13,307 nucleotides of DNA from positions 1 through 13,307 of the forward strand of contig LT636170.1 in assembly GCA_900128565.1 (NCBI GenBank), given 5' to 3'. A program made the translations under genes and the position numbers. The DNA is from Stramenopiles sp. TOSAG23-6. Taxonomy: Eukaryota; Sar. The notes beneath the pieces are model-generated. The model ran no database searches. It was not told the origin of the DNA and saw only the letters and a list, made by a program, of their open reading frames with translations. Below, piece after piece: positions 1 to 6,125 of this stretch (position 1 is its first letter; every line of letters starts with the position of its first letter).

Positions 1-476
1 CCCAAAACACCATCTTCTTCTAACTCCAAATAATTATCTTCTAAAAAGGTTTTCAATTTTTCAAAGTTTTTCTTAGCTCCACTAGATGTGTCATACTCAA
101 TGAGTACTTTATGACGTCCAGGTAATATCTTTCGTTTACTTTTCTTTCGAGATTTTCTCTTTTTTCTATTCTTCATTTCTTCTGGAGTTGCAAACTCGTC
201 ATCTTCCTCACTAGAAACAGTTTCTTCATCGACCAGGTTTTCGTTAGGATAATCATCATCAACACTACTATCTTCATCAATCTCATCATCGTATACATTC
301 TCTTTCTTCAATTCATCATCGTCTTTTGCTTCGCTTGCTAAAGGAACCTTGTCAGCTTCAGTCGTTGGCAATTTCGATTTGTATTTTAGCTGGTATGCAA
401 AATTTGCGTCACGAAGAGTCAACAAAGTTGACAAAGCAAAAATCACAGATACAAATAATATGCTAGAGTATCCCAT
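1..476 (-). CDS. Secreted/ER protein with a SelT-like (redox-less) domain, 5' part of gene
   Basis: An open frame runs from an ATG at 476 to the window edge with no stop: 158 codons, so the C terminus is missing. Residues 2-20 (GYSSILFVSVIFALSTLL) form a hydrophobic signal peptide or signal anchor. Residues about 40-105 are very acidic (runs of D and E) and are followed by a basic stretch rich in K and R. From about residue 120 the segment HKVLIEYDTSSGAKKNFEKL can be laid ungapped on the redox-motif region of selenoprotein T, an ER thioredoxin-fold oxidoreductase. The Gly, the Phe four residues later and the following Glu coincide. The family's C-x-x-U/C motif would here be D-T-S-S (residues 129-132, bases 81-92), so no redox cysteine is present. 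The signal peptide and open frame are seen directly. The family assignment is an inference from a short match, and the protein may simply be unrelated. Divergent from the small gene at 702. Confidence 0.55.
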   Translation of the reverse strand, partial: MGYSSILFVSVIFALSTLLTLRDANFAYQLKYKSKLPTTEADKVPLASEAKDDDELKKENVYDDEIDEDSSVDDDYPNENLVDEETVSSEEDDEFATPEEMKNRKKRKSRKKSKRKILPGRHKVLIEYDTSSGAKKNFEKLKTFLEDNYLELEEDGVL

Positions 477-701
477 CAACAAAACAATATCAGTAATACC
501 GTATTAAATACGAGAAAGTATTCACTTGTTAATCAATAAAACGCAAATTTTAGTACGAACGAACAGTCTGTCGAAGAACGAAGAAGAACTGACCTTGACT
601 TCGACTTCGACTTGACCACTTGAGCCATCAACGCAAAACCGCTTGCTAGCGCAGCAGCTATAGCAGGCGCTACTCATTTGAACTTCCCGAAAAATCGTTG
701 A
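477..701. promoter_or_regulatory. Shared upstream region of two divergent genes
   Basis: This 225 bp stretch separates the ATG at 476 (minus) from the ATG at 702 (plus) and must hold both promoters and 5' UTRs. No TATA box stands out. A short hexamer run of TTCGAC-like units lies at about 595-617. The minus-strand open frame across 522-788 has no protein-like features and overlaps the coding start at 702, so it is not called. Confidence 0.4.
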
Positions 702-884
702 ATGAAGGCATCGTGGGTAATCATTGGTACTACCGCTGGGGCAGTAGCTGGATTTTACATACAGCATCGTGTTGCAGAAAAATATCACCTTGAGAACTCA
801 ACTTTTGTTAAAAACGAGGTCGAGCGTCGCATCAGGGAAGAACTAAGAAAAACCGAAAGCATCAATAGCATCCGAGAGAGGTGA
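702..884 (+). CDS. Small single-span membrane protein, 60 aa, unknown function
   Basis: ATG at 702, TGA at 882-884. The N terminus (ASWVIIGTTAGAVAGFYIQH, residues 3-22) is one short hydrophobic helix with small residues spaced as in glycine-type helix-packing motifs. The rest (VAEKYHLENSTFVKNEVERRIREELRKTES) is a charged amphipathic helix. This shape is common for small inner-mitochondrial or ER membrane subunits. I do not recognise the family. The amino-acid composition looks like a true protein rather than random AT-rich sequence. Its stop is only 55 bp before the ligase ATG on the same strand, so it could be its own gene, an upstream ORF in the ligase mRNA, or part of a dicistronic transcript. 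The sequence alone cannot decide between these. Confidence 0.5.
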   Translation: MKASWVIIGTTAGAVAGFYIQHRVAEKYHLENSTFVKNEVERRIREELRKTESINSIRER

Positions 885-939
885 AAACTAGACTTCCGTT
901 GCGATTGAATATTACTTCCGTAGAAGGATTGTATTTATA

Positions 940-3816
940 ATGCTCCGACGAATGAGATTTTATTCCTCCAGTCAGGTTTTTACTCTCTGTAGATTTTGTT
1001 CCAACGTCACAACTCAAGCTTCAAGCACATCTAAAAGTGATGGCGGGTTCAGTTATTCAGCGTTATGCAGTGTTTTAAGTAGAATAAGCACGTTCCAAGG
1101 TAACTCCGCAAAACTTCAAGGTGTTGAATTGTTATCATCTGTTTTCCGTCAGATACGCATAGAGCATTCTTCGGAAGAGATAGCTGCAGCAGTATGCTTA
1201 CTTTCTAATCGAACTGGTTTTAGGCTCCAATTTGGAAAAGTCGCGTTAGAGAAAGCCGTTATAGAAGCTTCCATCAATTCTCCTTTGATTGCAAATATCA
1301 TCGATGATGATGACTATAATGAGGATTTCATAGCTGCGGAAGTTGAATTTGGTAAAGTCTTGGTAGAATTAGGTGATTTCGGTCTCGCAGCAGAGTCATT
1401 ACTATCACATCAATTATCATCAGAAAACATTCAAAATTCATTCGAAACAAATTCAAAGTTAGAAAAACTACATTTAACAGTCGGTGAAATTTACTCGGAA
1501 CTTCAAGAAATATCTAGTGACAGTGGTAAAGGTGTATCAGTTCGTGATAGTACACGTATTAAAACACTATTATATCGTTGTCACTTGGGCGAAGAAGTTC
1601 GATTTTTGATTAGACAAATCGAAGTTTCACCTTTTAAGTCCAGAGGGTTAAACTTCGGTTTGGGTCCACAATTAGTTTTATCGGCTTTTGCTAGTTCAAT
1701 ACTACCTAAAACTGTATCTCGACAAGATGAACGATATGCTACAAATGTAGTTCAAAATGCTTTTGCAATATGTCCTAATTTGTATTTTGTTGTTTCAAAG
1801 TTATCAAAATTTGCTTCACACAGCCCTAACCCTAGTTCGGATTCTACTGAAATTATCAAAGACTTGGATATTTTTATAAATAAGGAATTCAGTGTAAAAT
1901 ATGGGTTTCCTGCACTTCCTATGCTTGCTTCACCCACAAATAGTGCTGAAGAAATTGCAAAGCGGCTTTTTCCTTTCGTGGAAAACTATCAACAAGAAAA
2001 TGATGTAAGCAAGAATATCGCCAAAAACGCAAAGAATCTCCTTCCAAAGAATAAGATTTCGTGTACGTCATTTATGTCTGAGTGGAAGTATGATGGACAT
2101 AGGTTACAAGTTCATTTAGATACTAGAAACAAATCGGTTGAATTGTTCTCTCGAGGTTTAGAGAATCGAACGAAATTTTATCCAGATTTGTGTGACACAA
2201 TTTTAAATGCATTTTGTGGTACAATGCAAAACATGAATAATGATTATCATTTATATACTGAAAGGGATGATTATCATTTACATACGGAGAGTGATGATAA
2301 TTTATATATTTTAGATGGAGAAATTGTTCCAGTGAATGAAAATGGTACTATTTTGCCATTTGAGCATATGAAAGGCAGAAGAAATGATACAGAATCTGCT
2401 GTAGGTGGAGTTGCATTTGTAGCATTTGATATACTAAAACTAAATGGAAAAAATATATTGGATGTGCCGATATCTTTGAGACGTCAATATTTACACCGTA
2501 ACTTCTGCGAAAGTGTCACGAAAGAATTGAACGATTCAAATCATGATTTAAATCATGATTTAAATCATGATTTAAATCATGATTTGATAGAAATAAAGAA
2601 AAGAACAGAAAAGGAAACACATACTAATGACAATTCAAACCCTAACCCTAATCATGATTTGATAGAAATAAAGAAAAGGACAGAAAAGGAAACACATAAT
2701 AATGACAATTCCATTTGTCATTTTTTTTTTGCAAAATCAGAAAATATCCATATAAATTTTCATTGTGATGAAACTGAACAATTCATATATTCGATGAATG
2801 TTGATGGTTCCAATGGAAAATACACAAAAAATATCAAGATTGAAAATATACATGATAGTATTACAAAAATGATTCAAAGTGAATTTGAAAAAGCAGTTTC
2901 TGGAGGTGCTGAAGGCTTGGTTGTGAAAGCTACTGAATTTAATGCACCTTGTGAACATGAGATCCATAAAGATATATCATATAAATGTAATAAAAGATCC
3001 CTATATTGGATGAAGTTAAAGAAGGATGCCACTGGTGGGAAGGGTACTTCATTAGAAATAAAAAATAAAATAAATACAGAATCTGACAGTAACCAGCTTA
3101 GAAATTCTGGGATTGGTGGCAATACATTTGATTTAGTACCCATTGGAGCATATTGGGGTAAAGGTCGACGTAAAGGATTATATGGAGCATATTTAATGGC
3201 ATGTCGTTCCGAGGTAGATAATATGGATGTTTTCAATATGTATGATAGTTATGATGATATAAACTCTGTGAATCTTGATGGAAAATCGCAAAGTCCATAT
3301 TTTTATGGTTTAGGTTCGTCTTTTCAATCTGTATGTCGTCTAGGTTCGGGCTTCAGTGACATTACGATTCAAAATGCGATGGATAGTGTCAAAGGTAGCG
3401 AATTACAAAAATTATATAAACATAGAAAAGATAGTAAAAATTTACCTGGTGAAATTTCTTCGACTACTATACGACGAAAATTAAATAGACCAGATGTGTG
3501 GTTTGATCCACAAATACATAACCAAGTTTGGGAAGTTGCTGCGCAGGAAGTTTCACTCTCTCCATCGCACGCAGCTGGTCATCGAATAATCAGTAGTATG
3601 CAAGAAAATACTGAGAATGATGGAGAAAAAACAAAAAATGAAGTGAAGAAAAAAACTTTTTCTAATACGGAAAAATCCTCATTTGGTTTAAGTTTACGAT
3701 TTCCAAGATTTCTTCAATTTCGTACTGATAAAAATGTAAATACTGCAACTGCCGCTGACGAAATTGCATCAGTGTATTTAGCTACAAAACAACGAAATAA
3801 TGAAGAAAATAATTGA
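940..3816 (+). CDS. LIG1: ATP-dependent DNA ligase, LIG1 type, organelle-targeted
   Basis: Intronless, 958 aa. It seals nicks through an enzyme-AMP intermediate. The adenylation motifs appear in order: motif I EWKYDGHR with nucleophile Lys383; SRGLENRT about 20 residues on; motif III LDGEIVPV (458-465); motif IV EGLVVK (658-663); motif V WMKLKKD with Lys692 and Lys694. The OB-fold part includes GKGRRKGLYGAYL, then RRKLNRPDVWFDP and, near the C terminus, SLRFPRFLQFR (918-928), characteristic of LIG1 rather than LIG3 or LIG4. The region of about 40-330 corresponds to the N-terminal DNA-binding domain. The long disordered PCNA-binding tail of nuclear LIG1 is absent; instead residues 1-32 are Arg/Ser/Thr-rich and almost free of acids, like a mitochondrial (possibly plastid) presequence. 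No Met suited to an alternative nuclear start lies soon after Met5. Low-complexity insertions sit between motifs Ia and III (DDYHL units, about 434-457) and between motifs III and IV (NHDL and KKRTEKET repeats, 534-591), presumably as surface loops. Confidence 0.93.
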   Translation: MLRRMRFYSSSQVFTLCRFCSNVTTQASSTSKSDGGFSYSALCSVLSRISTFQGNSAKLQGVELLSSVFRQIRIEHSSEEIAAAVCLLSNRTGFRLQFGKVALEKAVIEASINSPLIANIIDDDDYNEDFIAAEVEFGKVLVELGDFGLAAESLLSHQLSSENIQNSFETNSKLEKLHLTVGEIYSELQEISSDSGKGVSVRDSTRIKTLLYRCHLGEEVRFLIRQIEVSPFKSRGLNFGLGPQLVLSAFASSILPKTVSRQDERYATNVVQNAFAICPNLYFVVSKLSKFASHSPNPSSDSTEIIKDLDIFINKEFSVKYGFPALPMLASPTNSAEEIAKRLFPFVENYQQENDVSKNIAKNAKNLLPKNKISCTSFMSEWKYDGHRLQVHLDTRNKSVELFSRGLENRTKFYPDLCDTILNAFCGTMQNMNNDYHLYTERDDYHLHTESDDNLYILDGEIVPVNENGTILPFEHMKGRRNDTESAVGGVAFVAFDILKLNGKNILDVPISLRRQYLHRNFCESVTKELNDSNHDLNHDLNHDLNHDLIEIKKRTEKETHTNDNSNPNPNHDLIEIKKRTEKETHNNDNSICHFFFAKSENIHINFHCDETEQFIYSMNVDGSNGKYTKNIKIENIHDSITKMIQSEFEKAVSGGAEGLVVKATEFNAPCEHEIHKDISYKCNKRSLYWMKLKKDATGGKGTSLEIKNKINTESDSNQLRNSGIGGNTFDLVPIGAYWGKGRRKGLYGAYLMACRSEVDNMDVFNMYDSYDDINSVNLDGKSQSPYFYGLGSSFQSVCRLGSGFSDITIQNAMDSVKGSELQKLYKHRKDSKNLPGEISSTTIRRKLNRPDVWFDPQIHNQVWEVAAQEVSLSPSHAAGHRIISSMQENTENDGEKTKNEVKKKTFSNTEKSSFGLSLRFPRFLQFRTDKNVNTATAADEIASVYLATKQRNNEENN
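1824..1834 (+). repeat. Telomere-like CCCTAACCCTA inside the ligase ORF
   Basis: Almost two units of the CCCTAA hexamer lie in frame in the ligase DNA-binding region and encode P-N-P (residues 296-298). It is short enough to occur by chance, but it shares sequence and strand with the copies at 2638 and 3991. Confidence 0.5.
2236..2303 (+). repeat. Imperfect ~36-bp tandem repeat in the ligase ORF
   Basis: Units built on GATTATCATTTA encode DYHLYTERD, DYHLHTESD and a partial DNLYI. The repeat forms an insertion before adenylation motif III and keeps the frame because its period is a multiple of three. Confidence 0.6.
2538..2585 (+). repeat. Four perfect tandem copies of a 12-bp palindrome
   Basis: AAATCATGATTT occurs four times head to tail (2538, 2550, 2562, 2574). 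Each unit equals its own reverse complement, so the whole 48 bp can fold on itself on either strand. In frame it encodes N-H-D-L four times (residues 534-549). Confidence 0.95.
2575..2711 (+). repeat. 75-bp period direct repeat joined by a telomere-like linker
   Basis: A 62-bp segment at 2575-2636 recurs at 2650-2711 with only a few substitutions. Both copies encode NHDLIEIKKRTEKETH followed by T/N-NDNS (residues 546-566 and 571-591). The 13-bp linker at 2637-2649 is a telomere-like AAACCCTAACCCT, read as N-P-N-P. The 25-codon period keeps the frame. Confidence 0.95.
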
Positions 3817-4038
3817 TTGAGTAGAACCTTGTAACGGGGAGATTTTTATTAAATGAACAAACAGCTAAATTCCAGCTAAATTCGTTACATTTATAAAATA
3901 ACAAGATGGTTGTTCGACGTGGGTATAGATAATCTATTAATGAATGAAACATATTTCTACTATATAAAAGCGGTCATATGACAAACATTCTAACCCTAAC
4001 CCTAACCCTAACCCTATACAATTTTCACTCTTCTCCAC
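3817..4038. other. Intergenic region between convergent ligase and peroxidase genes
   Basis: This 222 bp stretch holds both 3' UTRs. It is AT-rich and contains no credible ORF. Its one marked element is the telomere-like array at 3991. Confidence 0.6.
3991..4016 (+). repeat. Interstitial telomeric repeat (TAACCC)x4
   Basis: Four uninterrupted TAACCC units plus a partial fifth lie just downstream of the peroxidase stop codon, within its 3' UTR. Unique coding sequence on both sides shows that this is not a chromosome end. Confidence 0.95.
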
Positions 4039-5058
4039 TTAAAATCCCGAACCGAAAAAATAATTCCACCACGATGATCCATTATTGAAAAGTTTTGTAC
4101 AAGCTGCAGCGAAATCTTTTCGAAATAATTCTTCATCATCTTTGTACATCTTCACATATTTCAAAAAAATTTCATCTTCAATGAGGGCAATGTCCGTAGG
4201 AAGCATCATCAAATCACGCCCGGAATNTTTATTTTCATACTGGAGTGGCCCTCTCCATCTTCTGACAGTCCATTTTTCCTCAATTAAGAGTCTAAAATAT
4301 TCATTAGAAAAAGTCGTTGGGGCACGAGTCCAAGGACCATCAAAACCTGACCGTGATGTATGGCAACGACCTAATGCATGGGCTCCGGAGAGTGCTACAA
4401 TTTCGCGGTCATTGAAACCCATTCGGTAAAATATATCACGCAAGTGTTGTGCACCCTGAGCTGCATCTGGGAGGCGACCATCAGGAGTGGGAGCATCGTC
4501 ACCTGGTGTTGTAGCATCTGCTGCATCAGTTCGGCCAGGATAAAATTTAATGGTAGGGCCTCCCATTTCTTCTATAGCCACAATACCTGCAAGAATCCAC
4601 AGATCAGCATATGAAATAGATGGGTGTTTTCGTTTGATGCTTTCCAAGAATTTTTGGGCAAGATGCAAACCAGCGTTCCCTCCGTGGTCAACTTCAGGTG
4701 AGAAACGCATTGTGGCACCGTTGCTACCTCCATATCCCCCAACACCGGACTTATCAAATGAACCAGAAGAATGCCAAGCCAATCTCAAAAATATTGGTCC
4801 TAAAGACCCATCATCCCAGTCTTCATTATCTAAAAGATCAGCAATGTCCTTTCGAACCTGCTCGTAGTCAGGTTTAGCATCAGCTGAGGCAGCAACGACA
4901 AGGCCACCTGTAGCTAAACAAGTAGCGAATACATACTTAAAATTCTTGTCCTGACTTTTATAAGCCATTACATTGTGACGCACCTTTTGACGAAATGTGG
5001 ATGTGGCACGGGCGCCAATGCGCATCGAACGAGCGCGTGTAGCAATGCGAGAGAACAT
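4039..5058 (-). CDS. Mitochondrial haem peroxidase, APX/CcP hybrid type
   Basis: Intronless, 339 aa, class I peroxidase that removes H2O2. Residues 1-35 are rich in R, S, T and A with almost no acids. A hydrophobic stretch follows ([18 protein letters not shown], about 42-59). This bipartite leader is like that of cytochrome c peroxidase, which is delivered to the mitochondrial intermembrane space. Distal haem residues are Arg92, Trp95 and His96 in LRLAWHSSG. The proximal ligand is His227 in [11 protein letters not shown], with the partner Trp243 in GFDGPW and Asp289 in LPTD, so the catalytic set is complete. Arg236 stands where ascorbate peroxidases have their ascorbate-binding Arg (pea APX Arg172) and where yeast CcP has Asn. 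The protein therefore combines an APX substrate site with a CcP-like leader and proximal triad, and could use ascorbate, cytochrome c or both. One codon is ambiguous (N at 4227). The ATG at 5058 is followed at once by the presequence, which supports this start. Confidence 0.92.
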   Translation of the reverse strand: MFSRIATRARSMRIGARATSTFRQKVRHNVMAYKSQDKNFKYVFATCLATGGLVVAASADAKPDYEQVRKDIADLLDNEDWDDGSLGPIFLRLAWHSSGSFDKSGVGGYGGSNGATMRFSPEVDHGGNAGLHLAQKFLESIKRKHPSISYADLWILAGIVAIEEMGGPTIKFYPGRTDAADATTPGDDAPTPDGRLPDAAQGAQHLRDIFYRMGFNDREIVALSGAHALGRCHTSRSGFDGPWTRAPTTFSNEYFRLLIEEKWTVRRWRGPLQYENKXSGRDLMMLPTDIALIEDEIFLKYVKMYKDDEELFRKDFAAACTKLFNNGSSWWNYFFGSGF

Positions 5059-5293
5059 GACGAGAGGTTAAAGGGTGGCTGCAGGTAACTAGCTAATAAC
5101 AGAGACAATGCGAGTTCGTGGTAATAAATAAAGATTAATACGAAACAATTTCGGCGGGGGAGTCGGGGTTCGTAAAATCAACCTTGCGCTTGTAAAATTC
5201 ATGCAGTCAAAAAAAAAATTCATCGAAGGAATTCGGATTTCGGAATTTATTATTTCGATTTCGAAGAATTTCAAATTCAAAATTTCGAAAATA
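5059..5293. promoter_or_regulatory. Shared upstream region of the peroxidase and TRIC-like genes
   Basis: This 235 bp stretch separates the ATGs at 5058 (minus) and 5294 (plus). The half next to the TRIC gene is dense in TTTCGAA/AATTTC-type motifs (about 5218-5290). An in-frame ATG at 5201 would add 31 low-complexity residues (mostly K, I, F, S). I treat that part as 5' UTR. Confidence 0.4.
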
Positions 5294-6067
5294 ATGAATT
5301 TCGCGCGCGAAATATTGCCACCGCCACGACACGTAGTACTATTACCTACATTAGCGACGATAACAATCGCAACAATGGGGATGAATTGGGATAATTTCGC
5401 ACTCCTTCAAGGAAACTATTTTACGTTATGCCTCTTTATGCATATATGTGTTACTCTGATGGCGCGAGCAGGTGAATGGATGCCAATGCCTCTACCTCAG
5501 GCGTTAATCTTTTGTGTCTTCACCACATTTGGAGGTGGTATCATTGGAGGAATTACTTTGAATAAAGTTCCGTTCCCAGCGAGAAATGATGTTGTCATTC
5601 CAATGTTATTCCTTGCAATGATGATGGTGAAACGCTTCGAAGAACGCTTTCAACGGTTGAAAAAATTAATGACAATACTTGCACAATTTTGGCGCACGCA
5701 TGCCATCGTATGCATGGTGAAACTCGCTCAAAACGAGATCACAACTGAGAGTTACTTCGATGAGGGCCCAGCCATTGTAGGGCCTATTTTAATTGGTACA
5801 CTTGCTGGGTGTGGGGGTATGTTCTTTTTTACGAATATTACGCATGCTGCTATAAATTGTAATGAAGGGCCTTTTGGAGTAAAATGGAATTTTTTCACTG
5901 CTTTCATTTCGGCTTTTTATTACCATGTGTCTACCTCGAGGTTTCAACAAAACCCAGATAGAGCTCGGCATCAAGTCGGATTTTTTCTATTTATTACTGC
6001 TATGTTGCGTTCAGTCATGATGCAGAAATTGAAGAAAGTTCGCAGCGAAGCTAAAAAACAACAATAA
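5294..6067 (+). CDS. TRIC-like trimeric intracellular cation channel
   Basis: Intronless, 257 aa from the ATG at 5294. TRIC proteins form K+-permeable channels in ER-type membranes that balance charge during Ca2+ release. Hydrophobic spans lie at about residues 13-32, 41-58, 69-89, 99-112, 135-146, 160-180, 200-212 and 227-243, compatible with the seven-helix TRIC fold. Family-like signatures are FGGGIIGGITL (79-89), followed by a Pro-containing loop and NDVV (98-101), then a basic helix (WRTHAIVCMVKLAQNEI) and the glycine-rich GTLAGCGGMFF (168-178), matching the paired Gly-rich pore helices of TRIC-A and TRIC-B. The C terminus is basic (KLKKVRSEAKKQQ). The assignment rests on recalled motif order rather than strong identity, so distant-homologue status is likely. 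Its stop is only 58 bp from the stop of the convergent dynamin gene. Confidence 0.72.
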   Translation: MNFAREILPPPRHVVLLPTLATITIATMGMNWDNFALLQGNYFTLCLFMHICVTLMARAGEWMPMPLPQALIFCVFTTFGGGIIGGITLNKVPFPARNDVVIPMLFLAMMMVKRFEERFQRLKKLMTILAQFWRTHAIVCMVKLAQNEITTESYFDEGPAIVGPILIGTLAGCGGMFFFTNITHAAINCNEGPFGVKWNFFTAFISAFYYHVSTSRFQQNPDRARHQVGFFLFITAMLRSVMMQKLKKVRSEAKKQQ

Positions 6068-6125
6068 AAAAACTGCTGAGTGTACTAATATACTTAGACT
6101 CAATTTGTTGGATCATTTCTTTTTA

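Noticed and set aside
2538-2585. CRISPR-like or integration array
   Set aside because: The units are contiguous without spacers and lie in frame in a eukaryotic coding sequence.
2874-3236. 120-aa minus-strand ORF inside the ligase gene
   Set aside because: It lies antisense to conserved ligase motifs IV and V, and its product has no recognisable features.
3961-3970. TATATAAAAG resembling a TATA box
   Set aside because: It lies between two convergent genes with no gene starting nearby. In AT-rich DNA this is expected by chance.
3991-4016. A chromosome end or telomere
   Set aside because: There are only four units, with unique coding sequence on both sides.
4085-4867. Three overlapping plus-strand ORFs across the peroxidase
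   Set aside because: They are antisense to a complete peroxidase with all catalytic residues, and none shows family motifs.
5201-5293. N-terminal extension of the TRIC-like protein from the ATG at 5201
   Set aside because: The 31 extra residues are low complexity and come from TTTCGAA-rich sequence like 5' UTR. The ATG at 5294 precedes a normal protein start.
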